Origin: Romboutsia lituseburensis DSM 797
Lineage (GTDB): Bacteria; Bacillota; Clostridia; Peptostreptococcales; Peptostreptococcaceae
Length of the DNA: 64,000 bases
Assembly (NCBI RefSeq): GCF_900103615.1
Contig: NZ_FNGW01000004.1
Span: 248,001-312,000 of the forward strand
Reading direction: 5' to 3'
Shown here one piece after another: positions 8,725-18,421 of this stretch. A program made the position numbers and the translations under genes. Numbering within the stretch: the stretch's first letter is position 1; every line of letters begins with the position of its first letter. The notes under the pieces are model-generated. The model had not been told where the DNA came from and did not search any database. It saw only the letters and a program-made list of their open reading frames with translations.

Positions 8725-9816
8725 ATGAATAAAAAATTACATGTTACAATATGGTCAACTATAATTATTTTTTTAGTGTCTTTAAATATATATGTATACA
8801 ATAATAGTTTAAAAGTTTCAAAATATGTGGATGAAAGTAATTCACATACTGAAAGTATAGTCCTTATTGATAAATTTAGGACAGACATTAATGTTATGGC
8901 TCAAGTTAATAAATTATATCTTTTAACTGGAAAAAACGAGTATAAGATTGAGTATGATGAAACTTTAAAAAGAGTATATAAAACAATAAATGATTTAGAA
9001 GCATCTGGCAGTATAAGTAATGATGATAAAAGTGACTTAATTAAAGCATTAGAAGAATATTCTCATATAAATATGGAGACTATGAGCTCTAATATAATAA
9101 ATAAGATAGATGCAAATGTTGAAAATGAAATACTAAAATCAAATGAAGCGCAGTTAAGTGTATTTAAGGAACTTGATAAATCTGTGGAACAAACTAATAA
9201 AACTGTAAGAGAAAAGAATAATGTAATTGAATCTATATTAAAAAATCAAAAAGGGAATGTACAATTTGCAAGCACTATAATAACCGCTATAGCATCAGGT
9301 ATATTTTATTACATTAAAAAAAATCCAGCAAAGGTAGGTAAACAGGTAGGAGAAATTATTGACTGTATAACTAATATAGAAGGTGAAAAAAAAGTTGATT
9401 TAAATAAGACTGAAGAAAAACAAGAAAGTATTTATTTAAAAAATTCAACAAAAGATGAATTATATGAAGAGATAAAAGAAATCGAAAAGAAATATGATGA
9501 TGTTAAAGAATGTATAAATAATATAATAAAATATGAAAAAGTTATTAGTTATTGTGATTTAATGTATAGCCAAACTATTAAAATGGAAGAAAAAATAGAT
9601 AAGAGTAATGAAATAATGAATGAAATTTATATTTATTTAAATCAATTAAAGATAAATCTAAGAGAATGCAAAGATTGTAAAGATGAGATAAAACTAGATT
9701 TGCTAAGAGAAATTCAAGAAAAGTTTGTAGAGTTAAAAATAGTTTTTGAATCAATACCTATATACAATGATGTTATAAAAGAAGCTATGCAAGAAGTGAT
9801 AAATTATAAAATTTAA
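8725..9816 (+). CDS. membrane protein with CHASE3-like extracytoplasmic domain and cytoplasmic coiled coil
   Basis: A 363-residue protein. A transmembrane helix lies at about residues 9-26, and the extracytoplasmic helical region contains NKLYLLTGKNEYKIEYDETL, the signature-like LLTG-x-x-x-Y of CHASE3 sensors. A second membrane helix (about 187-205) leads to a Lys/Glu-rich coiled-coil cytoplasmic part with no recognisable kinase, GGDEF, MCP or effector domain. It is 146 bases from its nearest upstream feature and monocistronic, with a terminator downstream. ATG 8725 follows AGGTG; a GTG three codons upstream is less likely. Function unknown; a sensor without an obvious output is the best description. 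Confidence 0.75.
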   Translation: MNKKLHVTIWSTIIIFLVSLNIYVYNNSLKVSKYVDESNSHTESIVLIDKFRTDINVMAQVNKLYLLTGKNEYKIEYDETLKRVYKTINDLEASGSISNDDKSDLIKALEEYSHINMETMSSNIINKIDANVENEILKSNEAQLSVFKELDKSVEQTNKTVREKNNVIESILKNQKGNVQFASTIITAIASGIFYYIKKNPAKVGKQVGEIIDCITNIEGEKKVDLNKTEEKQESIYLKNSTKDELYEEIKEIEKKYDDVKECINNIIKYEKVISYCDLMYSQTIKMEEKIDKSNEIMNEIYIYLNQLKINLRECKDCKDEIKLDLLREIQEKFVELKIVFESIPIYNDVIKEAMQEVINYKI

Positions 9817-9822
9817 AAAAAT

Positions 9823-9852
9823 AAGCCATCTTATAAAATAAGGTGGCTTGTT
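9823..9852 (+). terminator. intrinsic terminator
   Basis: AAGCCATCTTAT pairs with ATAAGGTGGCTT, followed by a short T-rich stretch, just downstream of the CHASE3-like gene. Confidence 0.7.
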
Positions 9853-9927
9853 ATATTATACATATTGAATATTTAAAAATATACTACACATCATAATTAT
9901 ATATTAAAAGTATAAAGGAGTAATACT

Positions 9928-10404
9928 ATGAAAAAAATTCTAACAAAGGCTATTACACTTGCTATAGCTGTAGTATGTATGTCAGGATGTTTTATATTAA
10001 AAGCTAATGCACTTCCTTATTATGATTTAAAATTTGAAGAAAATTCAAGAAATATTGTAACTGGAGAATTTGAGAAAATAGGCGATGATTTAAGTTTACA
10101 AAAGGAAAGCAAGATGACTATGAACATTAAAAAATCGTATAAGCCTAAAACTAGTGTAGAATTAAATAAAGACGAATTAGATGCAATAAGTCAAGTATTA
10201 GGATCTAAATGGCAAGATGTTGTTTTAATCGATAAAAAAGAAGATGTAAAAATAAAGAAAAAAAAGAATACATATTTATATATAAGACCTGTCTATAAGG
10301 AAGTCAAAGGAATTTTAGTACAAGACTACCAATCATGGAGTCAGAAAAAAGAGATTACTATTTTAATACCTATAGATATAGAATATAAAGTAACAACAAA
10401 TTAA
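9928..10404 (+). CDS. small predicted lipoprotein or secreted protein
   Basis: A 158-residue protein with a Lys-rich start, a hydrophobic segment and CMSGC, so Cys21 could be lipidated; ANA at about residues 26-28 could instead be a signal peptidase I site. The rest is Lys-rich beta-like sequence with no family I recognise. AAGGAG precedes the ATG. It stands alone between the CHASE3-like gene and the purine riboswitch, so the context gives no functional hint. Confidence 0.7.
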   Translation: MKKILTKAITLAIAVVCMSGCFILKANALPYYDLKFEENSRNIVTGEFEKIGDDLSLQKESKMTMNIKKSYKPKTSVELNKDELDAISQVLGSKWQDVVLIDKKEDVKIKKKKNTYLYIRPVYKEVKGILVQDYQSWSQKKEITILIPIDIEYKVTTN

Positions 10405-10505
10405 TATTTTTATATAAATTACATTAAAATATCAATATATATAAAGTATTTATTGAATAAAATAAAAGTATAATATATAATTAGAAGAAATAATTAATAT
10501 ATTTA

Positions 10506-10572
10506 CCTGTATATTTTTGAAAATAAGGTTCAAATGTTTCTACCAGGCTACCGTAAATGGCTTGACTACAGG
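10506..10572 (+). promoter_or_regulatory. purine (guanine/xanthine-type) riboswitch
   Basis: The aptamer core reads TTTCTACCAGGCTACCGTAA followed by ATGGCTTGACTACAGG, close to the purine riboswitch consensus. The base before TACAGG that decides specificity is C (GACTAC), which predicts guanine or hypoxanthine rather than adenine. CCTGTA (10506-10511) pairs with TACAGG (10567-10572) to close the stem. It precedes xpt. Confidence 0.92.
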
Positions 10573-10634
10573 AGTTTAAAAATAGTATCAATAGATAAAT
10601 ACTATCTTAATGCTATACTTTTATTTTGACTTAT

Positions 10635-10671
10635 AAACTCCTGTCTTATTATAGACAGGAGTTTTTTTAGA
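10635..10671 (+). terminator. riboswitch-controlled terminator of xpt
   Basis: AAACTCCTGTC pairs with GACAGGAGTTT followed by T7. Its 5' arm is also complementary to CAGGAGTTTA at 10569-10578, which contains the 3' side of the aptamer stem. Terminator and antiterminator therefore compete as in other purine OFF-switches. Confidence 0.92.
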
Positions 10672-10741
10672 CTCCTATTTTGATTCAAAACAATATAAAG
10701 GATTAATAATATAAATACTAAAACTTTGGAGGAGATTTAAG

Positions 10742-11314
10742 ATGAAATTATTACAAGAAAAAATATTAAATGATGGTCGTGTATCCGGAAATGATATATT
10801 AAAAGTAGATAACTTTTTAAATCATCAATTAGATATAGCATTTTTAAATGAGATAGGTAAAGAGTTCAAAAATAGATTTGCAAATGAAAAAATAGATAAA
10901 ATACTAACAATAGAAGCTTCTGGTATAGCTATAGCATCTATAGCATCTCAACATTTTGGAAATGTTCCTGTTGTATTTGCTAAAAAAGTTGAATCTAAAA
11001 ATTTAGATAAAGAAGTTTATGAGACAAAGGTATATTCATTTACAAAAGGAAAAGAATATAGTGTAAAAGTATCTAAAAGATACTTACATGAAGGAGAAAA
11101 CATACTAATACTAGATGATTTCTTAGCAAATGGTAGAGCGGCACTAGGTCTTAAAGATTTAGTAGATCAAGCTAATGCAAATGTTGCAGGTATAGGTATA
11201 GTTATAGAAAAAGGATTCCAAGAAGGTAGATCACTTTTAGAAAAAGAAGGTGTAAAGCTAGAATCATTAGCTATACTTAAGTCGATCGAAAATGGAGTAA
11301 TAACTTTTAAATAA
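10742..11314 (+). CDS. xpt: Xanthine phosphoribosyltransferase
   Basis: A 190-residue type I phosphoribosyltransferase that salvages xanthine (and related purines) with PRPP to make XMP. It starts [25 protein letters not shown], as Xpt does, and has the PRPP-binding loop [13 protein letters not shown] at about residues 121-133. Length is normal. GGAGGAG precedes the ATG. The purine riboswitch and terminator directly upstream show control by guanine. It is monocistronic with its own terminator. Confidence 0.95.
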   Translation: MKLLQEKILNDGRVSGNDILKVDNFLNHQLDIAFLNEIGKEFKNRFANEKIDKILTIEASGIAIASIASQHFGNVPVVFAKKVESKNLDKEVYETKVYSFTKGKEYSVKVSKRYLHEGENILILDDFLANGRAALGLKDLVDQANANVAGIGIVIEKGFQEGRSLLEKEGVKLESLAILKSIENGVITFK

Positions 11315-11332
11315 TTTTATTAAATAAAATAT

Positions 11333-11378
11333 AAAACAGATGGAGAGTGACTAATTTTTCACAATTCATCTGTTTTTA
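11333..11378 (+). terminator. intrinsic terminator of xpt
   Basis: AAAACAGATG and CATCTGTTTT form the stem of a long-loop hairpin that ends in T residues. Confidence 0.75.
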
Positions 11379-11705
11379 TATTTAAAAAACTTATAATAAG
11401 AAATTATTGAAAGTATAATAGGGACAAAAGTTATATCAATGGGTTTATAATAATAAATAGATATATTTATAAAAATATAAGGTAATATATAAAATAAATA
11501 TAAGTTAAATTTTATTTTGTATATTAGTTAGATAAAAAACTAACAAGAAAAAAATTCCATAATATGATATAGTTATTTGTGTAGAAAATGTAAGTATTAA
11601 ACACATTTTTAGAATATTTAATAAACATAGGTTAATACTAATAATTGTTAAATATTAATGAATATTATATAGTACATATAAATTTAAACTAGGAGGGTTT
11701 ATAAA
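11379..11705. other. 327-bp AT-rich intergenic region
   Basis: No ORF, repeat copy or known RNA motif was seen between the xpt terminator and the transaldolase gene. It presumably holds the transaldolase promoter; TATTATATAG near 11663 could be a -10 region, but no good -35 is obvious. Confidence 0.5.
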
Positions 11706-12356
11706 ATGAGATTTTTTATAGACACAGCAAACATAGAAGAAATAAAAGAAGCTAACGATTTAGGTGTTATTTGTGGAGTTACTACAAACCCATCATTAAT
11801 AGCTAAAGAAGGAAGAGACTTTATAGAAGTAGTTAAAGAAATAACTGATATAGTTGATGGACCAATAAGTGCTGAAGTAATAAGTTTAAATGCTGAAGGT
11901 ATGGTAGCTGAAGCTGAAAAGTTAGTTAAAATACATAAAAACATAGTTATAAAATTACCTATGACAGAAGAAGGATTAAAAGCTACTAAAATATTATCAC
12001 AAAGAGGAATAAAAACTAATGTTACATTAATATTTAGTTCAGTTCAAGCTCTTTTAGCAGCTAGAGCAGGAGCAACTTATGTAAGTCCTTTTGTTGGAAG
12101 ATTAGATGATATAGGACAAAATGGAATGGATTTAATAGCAGAAGTAGTTGAAATATTTAATGCTAATAACATAGAAACTCAAATAATAGTTGCAAGTGTT
12201 AGAAATCCAATACACGTATCTCAAGCTGCTACAATAGGTGCAGATATAGCAACTGTACCTTTAAAAGTTATAAAGCAAATGACTAAACATCCTTTAACTG
12301 ATAAAGGTATAGAAAACTTTATAAAAGACTGGGAAGGCGCTTCATTAAAATTATAA
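11706..12356 (+). CDS. Transaldolase, small (TalC/FSA-like) subfamily
   Basis: A 216-residue protein starting [20 protein letters not shown] with the conserved [16 protein letters not shown] block (residues 24-39) and [11 protein letters not shown], where Lys83 is the Schiff-base residue. This subfamily interconverts sugar phosphates in the non-oxidative pentose phosphate pathway; some members are fructose-6-phosphate aldolases, and sequence alone does not separate these. GGAGGG precedes the start. Monocistronic with a strong terminator. Confidence 0.93.
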   Translation: MRFFIDTANIEEIKEANDLGVICGVTTNPSLIAKEGRDFIEVVKEITDIVDGPISAEVISLNAEGMVAEAEKLVKIHKNIVIKLPMTEEGLKATKILSQRGIKTNVTLIFSSVQALLAARAGATYVSPFVGRLDDIGQNGMDLIAEVVEIFNANNIETQIIVASVRNPIHVSQAATIGADIATVPLKVIKQMTKHPLTDKGIENFIKDWEGASLKL

Positions 12357-12384
12357 TAAATCTACCAATTATGTTATGATACTC

Positions 12385-12425
12385 ACAAGCTATTTTAAAT
12401 TTTATTTAAAATAGCTTGTTTTTTT
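12385..12425 (+). terminator. intrinsic terminator of the transaldolase gene
   Basis: ACAAGCTATTTTAAA pairs with TTTAAAATAGCTTGT, followed by T7. Confidence 0.92.
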
Positions 12426-12506
12426 ATGGTTAAAGTTAACATATTAGATAATTATAAGATTAACTGATATAATATCTAATGATTATGTATAATTGGAGGG
12501 GTTATA

Positions 12507-13175
12507 TTGGAAAAGATTATTATAATAGAGGATGATGAAAAAATAAGATCAGAGTTAAAAAATTTTTTAGTTAATTATAATTATGAAGTTGTAGTGATGA
12601 CAGAGTTTGAAAATATAGTGACAGATACATTGAATGAAAAACCGCATATAGTACTTTTAGATATTAACTTACCTATATATGATGGATATTATATATGCAG
12701 AGAAATTAGAAAAAAATCTGAAGTTCCGATAATAGTAGTTACTAGCAGGGATACAGATATGGATGAGCTTATGAGTATGAATTTAGGCGCTGATGATTTT
12801 ATAACAAAACCTTACAATACTCAAATACTTCTTGCACATATAAGTTCAATATTAAAACGAACGTATAAAAAAAGTGTATCAGAAGTTATTAACTATAAAA
12901 AATTAGAATTAGATCTATCTAAAAATAGTATATGTTTTGATAATAAGGAATTAGAGTTAACTAAAAATGAATTTAAAATACTTAATTGTTTAATGAAAAA
13001 GCAAGGTAGGATAGTATCTCGTGGAGATCTGATGGATTATTTATGGGACTTAGATGTATTTATAGATGACAATACATTAACTGTTAATATAAATAGACTT
13101 AGAAAAAAATTAGAAACTGTAAATTGCAAAGATTATATACAAACAAGAAGGGGGATAGGCTATATAATGCCATAA
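12507..13175 (+). CDS. OmpR-family response regulator, BceR-like
   Basis: A 222-residue regulator. The receiver has acidic residues IEDDE near the start and phospho-acceptor Asp52 in VLLDINLP; the C-terminal winged helix ends with RRGIGYIMP. Start is TTG 12507 preceded by GGAGGGG. The histidine kinase gene begins three bases after the stop. With the kinase and the ABC transporter downstream it forms a BceRS-BceAB module, which senses cell-envelope-active peptides such as bacitracin and induces the transporter. Confidence 0.92.
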   Translation: MEKIIIIEDDEKIRSELKNFLVNYNYEVVVMTEFENIVTDTLNEKPHIVLLDINLPIYDGYYICREIRKKSEVPIIVVTSRDTDMDELMSMNLGADDFITKPYNTQILLAHISSILKRTYKKSVSEVINYKKLELDLSKNSICFDNKELELTKNEFKILNCLMKKQGRIVSRGDLMDYLWDLDVFIDDNTLTVNINRLRKKLETVNCKDYIQTRRGIGYIMP

Positions 13176-13177
13176 AT

Positions 13178-14215
13178 ATGAATATAAAAGATTATTTTAA
13201 AGATATACAAATATCTATAATTTTAAGATTATTATTTATAATGTTTTTGATTTATATATTGAATCTACTACAAGTAGATAAAATAACTATATATTTTATA
13301 TTGATTTTATGGATTATATTAAACAGCATTGAATTTATATATGATTATATCAAAAGAGCTAACTATTATAGAGAGGTTTTAAATATTTTAGAAGGATTAG
13401 ATAAAAAATACTTATTACCTGTTTTAATACAGAGACCAAAGTTTATTGATGGTAAAATGCTTTATGATGTTTTAAGTATAACGGATAAATCTATGAATGA
13501 AGAAGTGAATAAATATGTATTTTCTCAAGAAGAATATAAAGAATATATAGAAATGTGGGTTCATGAAATAAAGACGCCTATATCATCAAGTAAATTAGTA
13601 ATAGAGAATAATAAAAATGAACAGACATTAAGTATCTTAGAAGAAATAGAAAAAATAGAAAATTTCATTGAACAAGTTTTATATTATTCAAAAAGTAATG
13701 AACTTGAAAAAGACTATATAATAAGAAAAACAAGCTTAAGAAAATGCATAAACAATGTAATAAAAAGAAATAAGAAGATAATAAGGGAAAACAAGATTTC
13801 AATAGAAATAGATGATTTTGAAAGTCTTATTTATTGTGATAGTAAGTGGCTAGAGTTTATATTAAATCAAATAATAATCAATTCCATTAAATATATAGGT
13901 AATTATAAAACGAATAGAAAACTTGAAAAAATAGGTGGGAAAATAAAGATATATATTAAGGAAAATATTAATAATATAGAGCTATACATAAATGACAATG
14001 GGGTTGGTATAGATGAAAAAGACTTACACAAGGTATTTGAGAAAGGTTTTACAGGAACGAATGGAAGAAAATTTAAAAAATCTACAGGAATGGGGTTATA
14101 TATTTCTAAAAAGTTATGTAGCAAAATGTATTTAGGTATTGATATAAATTCTAAAATAAATGAATACACAACTGTCAAAATAACATTCCCACAAAATAAT
14201 ATGACTGAAGTATAG
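13178..14215 (+). CDS. BceS-like intramembrane-sensing histidine kinase
   Basis: A 345-residue kinase with two membrane helices (about 13-31 and 36-55) and almost no extracytoplasmic loop, typical of intramembrane-sensing kinases that detect the state of their partner transporter. H-box MWVHEIKTPISSSK has phospho-acceptor His129; NQIIINSIKY is the N-box, DNGVGID the G1 box and STGMGLYISKKL the G2 box. The start at ATG 13178 is just after the regulator stop; a GGGGGATAGG lies some 20 bases upstream, so translational coupling is likely. Confidence 0.92.
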   Translation: MNIKDYFKDIQISIILRLLFIMFLIYILNLLQVDKITIYFILILWIILNSIEFIYDYIKRANYYREVLNILEGLDKKYLLPVLIQRPKFIDGKMLYDVLSITDKSMNEEVNKYVFSQEEYKEYIEMWVHEIKTPISSSKLVIENNKNEQTLSILEEIEKIENFIEQVLYYSKSNELEKDYIIRKTSLRKCINNVIKRNKKIIRENKISIEIDDFESLIYCDSKWLEFILNQIIINSIKYIGNYKTNRKLEKIGGKIKIYIKENINNIELYINDNGVGIDEKDLHKVFEKGFTGTNGRKFKKSTGMGLYISKKLCSKMYLGIDINSKINEYTTVKITFPQNNMTEV

Positions 14216-14217
14216 TA

Positions 14218-14250
14218 AAACTTACATTTATGTAAGTTTGGTGTAAGTTT
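14218..14250 (+). promoter_or_regulatory. operator-like repeat upstream of bceA
   Basis: AAACTTACA and TGTAAGTTT form an inverted repeat with a TTTA spacer (14218-14239). A further TGTAAGTTT follows at 14242-14250, giving direct repeats with 11-bp periodicity. It lies in the 100-bp gap between kinase and transporter genes, where BceR-type regulators bind. Assignment to this regulator is inference. Confidence 0.65.
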
Positions 14251-14315
14251 AAGTTATTAAAAGAAACCTCTAATTTATATACACTATAAGTATAAAGTAA
14301 TCAGGGAGGTAAAAT

Positions 14316-15083
14316 ATGAACACAGTATTACAAGTAAAAAATATAGAAAAATATTATGGTAATAAAAAAAATCTTACCAAAGCAATAAATAATATCTCTT
14401 TTGAAGTAGATAAGGGTGAGTTTGTTGGTATTATGGGTCCTAGTGGGAGTGGTAAGACAACTTTATTGAATTGTATATCTACAATAGATAATGTAACAAC
14501 AGGGAGTATAAAAATAGATGAAAAAGACATTACTAAATTAAAAAGAAAAAGTATAGAAAAGTTTAGACGTGAAAATTTAGGGTTTATATTTCAAGATTTT
14601 AATTTATTAGATACGTTAACGGTATATGAAAATATATCATTAGCATTATCTGTTATAGGAGTAAAAGGTTCAGATATAGATAAAAAGGTTAAAGAAGTTT
14701 CAAATAAATTAAACATATCTGATATATTAAATAAATTTCCTTATGAAATATCTGGAGGCCAAAAACAGAGGGTAGCATCAGCTAGGGCGATAATAACTAA
14801 TCCGTCGCTTATACTTGCAGATGAACCAACAGGAGCATTAGATTCTAAGTCTGCAAGAATCCTTCTTGAAAGCTTAGAGGATTTAAATGAAAGTTTAAAA
14901 TCAACCATAATTATGGTAACACATGATGCATTTACTGCAAGCTATTGTAAAAGGATTTTGTTTATAAAAGATGGTAAAATTTTTAATGAACTTATAAGAG
15001 GAAATGATGATAGAAAAGAATTCTTTAAAAGAATAATAGAAGTAGTTACACTTCTTGGAGGTGACACTGAAAATGTTATTTAA
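14316..15083 (+). CDS. BceA-like ABC transporter ATP-binding protein
   Basis: A 255-residue ABC ATPase. Walker A GPSGSGKT is at residues 41-48, signature SGGQKQR at 146-152, and Walker B LILADEPTGALD at about 165-176. It resembles the BceA/MacB class that pairs with FtsX-type permeases. GGGAGG precedes the ATG. It overlaps the permease gene by 11 bp and follows a putative regulator site, so induction by the adjacent two-component system is likely. Confidence 0.93.
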   Translation: MNTVLQVKNIEKYYGNKKNLTKAINNISFEVDKGEFVGIMGPSGSGKTTLLNCISTIDNVTTGSIKIDEKDITKLKRKSIEKFRRENLGFIFQDFNLLDTLTVYENISLALSVIGVKGSDIDKKVKEVSNKLNISDILNKFPYEISGGQKQRVASARAIITNPSLILADEPTGALDSKSARILLESLEDLNESLKSTIIMVTHDAFTASYCKRILFIKDGKIFNELIRGNDDRKEFFKRIIEVVTLLGGDTENVI

Positions 15084-17079
15084 GTTATCTTCTAGAAATG
15101 TAAGAAGGAGTATGAAAGACTATAGCATATATTTTTTAACTTTAGTAATAGGGGTCTGTATATTTTACATATTTAATTCACTAGAATCTCAAACAGCAAT
15201 GATAGAACTAACACAAAGCAAAAGAGCACAAGCTAAGTTACTCACTGAGATTATGTCTTATGTATCAATATTTGTATCATTTATCTTAGGGTTTTTAATT
15301 ATGTACGCAAACAACTTTATTATAAAGCGAAGAAGTAAAGAATTTGGAATTTATATGACATTAGGAATTAGCAGAAATAAAATATCATATATGTTATTTT
15401 TTGAAACTTTGCTAATAGGAATTGTATCATTAGTAGTGGGGTTATTTGTAGGTGTATTATTATCACAAGGATTGGCTAGTGTAACAGCTAAGATGTTTGA
15501 ATCTGATATGAGTAAGTATAAATTTATATTTTCTAAAGATGCTTGTTTAAAAACAGCTTTATATTTTAGTATAATGTTTATTGTTGTAATTTTATTAAAT
15601 TTTGCAATAGTATCTAGATATAAATTAATAAATCTAATAAATAATGAAAAACGTAGTGAGAAATTAAAAGGAAGCAATTTAACTATATCGGCAGTATTAT
15701 TTGTTTTATCAATAATATGCTTATTTACTGCTTATAAGTCAACTTTGGGGGAACAATTAATATACTCTGATGGAGGAATAAATTGCACTTATATAGCCTT
15801 AGGCATCTTAGGAACACTTCTATTTTTCAGAGCATTAGCAGGATTTTTAATAATAGTTATTCAAAATAGTAAAAATTATTATCTTAGAAATTTAAATACA
15901 TTCACACTAAGACAACTAAATAGCAAAATAAATACTCACTATGTATCTATGAGTGTAATATGTATAATGCTATTTATAGCAGTAGGAATGACATCAGCAG
16001 GATTAGGAACAAAGAAATCTTTAAAAGAATCCATACAATTTAAAACTCCTTTCGATGTATCTTTTGAAGCTAGAAAAGGAGTAAATGGAAATTTAAGCGA
16101 ACTGTTAAAACAAAATGGTTTTGATTTAAACCAATATAGCAAAGAGTTGGTTGATTATAACTTATATATAGGAGATATAACATTTGGAGAAATGTTTAAA
16201 AATAGCTTGGGTGAAATTTCGAAACAACAATTTGATTTTATAAAAGATAGAAATGTAGAAGTATTAAAACTATCAGATTATAACAAGCTAAATAAAATAA
16301 AAGGCAAAGATACTATTGTTTTAAAAGACAATGAAGTTTTATTATTAAGTGATGTAGGGCCGATGAAAGAAGCAATAAAAGAATATCTATCTAAATATAA
16401 AACTTTAAATCTTAATAATAAAGAATTTAATTTAAAAAAATACAGTGAATATGAAGCTATATATACTTCACCTCAGAGTATGAATATGTTGACATTAATA
16501 GTTAATGATAAACATACTGAAGGATTAAAAGTATCTAAAAATTATTTAAGTTTGAATTTAACAGGGGATGAAGCTGTAGCTGAAGAAAAAATATTACAGC
16601 AATTTGATGACCTACAAAGTGACTCTGAGACAATTCAAGGTCTTGATATATATACATATGGAAAAATAGATTCTTATGATAGTAGTATAGGAACTGCAAA
16701 TATGTTTTTATATATTGGTATTTATGTAGGCATGGTATTTTTAATAGCTGGTGCAGCGGTACTTGCACTTAGTCAATTATCAGGAGCTAATGAAAGTTTA
16801 AGTAGATATAAAATTTTAAGAAAACTCGGTGTAAGCTCTAATATGATAAATAAATCAATATTTATTCAAGTACTAATGTATTTTTGCTTACCTATAATAT
16901 TAGCATTAGTGCATAGTATATTTGGAATAAAAGTAGCTAATGATTTTGTTAAAATATTTGGTGATATTAATCCAGTAAAAAATAATATTCTTACAATTGG
17001 TTCTATTCTAGTGATATATGGAATTTACTTTGTAATAACATATAATAGCTATAAGAGAATTGTTAATAGTCAGTCATAA
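15073..17079 (+). CDS. BceB-like ABC transporter permease
   Basis: A 668-residue FtsX-family permease with about ten membrane helices. The first is at about 17-36, a central group follows, the large extracellular domain runs from about 300 to 540, and the last three helices are C-terminal. That layout is characteristic of BceB-type peptide-detoxification transporters. ATG 15073 lies seven bases after GGAGGTGA; TTG 15055 in frame is less likely. The large extracellular domain is where such permeases recognise peptide or lipid II-bound peptide. Confidence 0.92.
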   Translation: MLFKLSSRNVRRSMKDYSIYFLTLVIGVCIFYIFNSLESQTAMIELTQSKRAQAKLLTEIMSYVSIFVSFILGFLIMYANNFIIKRRSKEFGIYMTLGISRNKISYMLFFETLLIGIVSLVVGLFVGVLLSQGLASVTAKMFESDMSKYKFIFSKDACLKTALYFSIMFIVVILLNFAIVSRYKLINLINNEKRSEKLKGSNLTISAVLFVLSIICLFTAYKSTLGEQLIYSDGGINCTYIALGILGTLLFFRALAGFLIIVIQNSKNYYLRNLNTFTLRQLNSKINTHYVSMSVICIMLFIAVGMTSAGLGTKKSLKESIQFKTPFDVSFEARKGVNGNLSELLKQNGFDLNQYSKELVDYNLYIGDITFGEMFKNSLGEISKQQFDFIKDRNVEVLKLSDYNKLNKIKGKDTIVLKDNEVLLLSDVGPMKEAIKEYLSKYKTLNLNNKEFNLKKYSEYEAIYTSPQSMNMLTLIVNDKHTEGLKVSKNYLSLNLTGDEAVAEEKILQQFDDLQSDSETIQGLDIYTYGKIDSYDSSIGTANMFLYIGIYVGMVFLIAGAAVLALSQLSGANESLSRYKILRKLGVSSNMINKSIFIQVLMYFCLPIILALVHSIFGIKVANDFVKIFGDINPVKNNILTIGSILVIYGIYFVITYNSYKRIVNSQS

Positions 17080-17094
17080 ATTAAAAGTTATAAA

Positions 17095-17142
17095 TAGAAA
17101 AAAGTATTATTAATTCTTATTGAATAATAATACTTTTTTCTA
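17095..17142. terminator. bidirectional intrinsic terminator
   Basis: TAGAAAAAAGTATTATT pairs with AATAATACTTTTTTCTA, giving A- and T-tracts on both sides. It serves both bceB (plus) and the convergent symporter gene (minus). Confidence 0.88.
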
Positions 17143-17143
17143 T

Positions 17144-18421
17144 TTAAGCTCCTATTTCACTATTTTGAGTAAACTCTCTATAATACATAGATTTATCTAA
17201 TTCACCTTCTTTATTACTTACTACTAAAGTACAAGCACAGTCACCCATAACATTAACTGTAGTTCTTGCCATATCTAGTAGTCTATCAACACCCATTATA
17301 AGTCCGATACCTTCTAGTGGTAGTCCAACAGAAGTTAAGACCATAGATAAAGTAATCATACCTACACCAGGAACACCAGCAGTACCAACAGAAGCTAAAG
17401 TAGCAGTTAAAATTATTGTAAGGAATGAATTTATACCTAGATCAATTCCGTAAAGTTGAGCTATAAATATACAAGCTACACCTTGCATTATAGCAGTACC
17501 ATCCATATTAATTGTAGCACCTAATGGAAGTGTAAAAGAAGCTACTGAATTATCAACTCCTAGTTCCTCCATGCTTTCGATAGTTAAAGGCAGAGCTGCA
17601 TTACTTGAAGCTGTAGAGAAAGTCACAGCTGCTACACCCGCAAATTTTTTGAAAAATGGCTTTAATTTAAGTCCAGTAAATATCTTAACCATACCAGAGT
17701 ACACAATAACTACTTGTAAAACCAATGCTAAAGAAACAGCAAACATATATTTAAGTAATGAGAAAATAGCATCAAATCCTGTAGTAGCAAAAGTATTAGC
17801 TATTAAAGCAAACACTCCATATGGAGCTACTAACATTATTATACTTACCATTTTCATACAAACTTCATTAGCAGACTCAAAAAGCTTTCTCAATGGATCA
17901 GCTTTTTTACCAACTACACTCATAGATACACCAAGCAGTAAAGAGAACATTATAATTTGTAACATTTCCCCACTTGCTAATGATTGAATAGGGTTTGTAG
18001 GAATTATACTTAAAATAACCTCAACTAAAGGTTTACTTTCACCTATAGTAGGCGCTTGAGTTATTAAATTTGACATATCAAGACCAACGCCAGGATTTAT
18101 TAGTTTACCAACACCTAATGCTAAAGAGATAGCAATAGCAGTAGTAGCTAAGTAAAAACAGAAAGTTCGAATTCCTATTCTACCAAGTTTTTTTACATCC
18201 CCCATAGAAGATGATCCACATACCAACGATATAAATACCAGTGGAACAACTAGCATCTTTATAGAATTTATAAAGCCGCTACCCATTACTTTTAAAACTC
18301 CATCTAAAAGTATGGTATTTTTGATAGTTCCATCAGGTACACCTTTAAGAATTAAACCTAAAACGGCTCCTAAGAGTATACCTATAAAAATTTTACTAGT
18401 AAGTCCTAATTTTTTTTTCAT
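17144..18421 (-). CDS. Dicarboxylate/amino acid:cation symporter (DAACS, SLC1-type)
   Basis: A 425-residue membrane protein with the conserved SLC1 features: a serine-rich loop SSNAALPLTIESMEE, NMDGTAIMQG in helix 7, and the helical hairpin 2 and helix 8 region GVPGVGMITLSMVL...DRLLDMARTTVNVMGD. These proteins import acidic or neutral amino acids or dicarboxylates with Na+ or H+. The substrate cannot be decided from sequence; glutamate, aspartate, serine or cystine are possible. The ATG at 18421 follows GGGGTG; a TTG one codon earlier is also possible. Monocistronic and convergent to the bce module. Confidence 0.9.
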   Translation of the reverse strand: MKKKLGLTSKIFIGILLGAVLGLILKGVPDGTIKNTILLDGVLKVMGSGFINSIKMLVVPLVFISLVCGSSSMGDVKKLGRIGIRTFCFYLATTAIAISLALGVGKLINPGVGLDMSNLITQAPTIGESKPLVEVILSIIPTNPIQSLASGEMLQIIMFSLLLGVSMSVVGKKADPLRKLFESANEVCMKMVSIIMLVAPYGVFALIANTFATTGFDAIFSLLKYMFAVSLALVLQVVIVYSGMVKIFTGLKLKPFFKKFAGVAAVTFSTASSNAALPLTIESMEELGVDNSVASFTLPLGATINMDGTAIMQGVACIFIAQLYGIDLGINSFLTIILTATLASVGTAGVPGVGMITLSMVLTSVGLPLEGIGLIMGVDRLLDMARTTVNVMGDCACTLVVSNKEGELDKSMYYREFTQNSEIGA

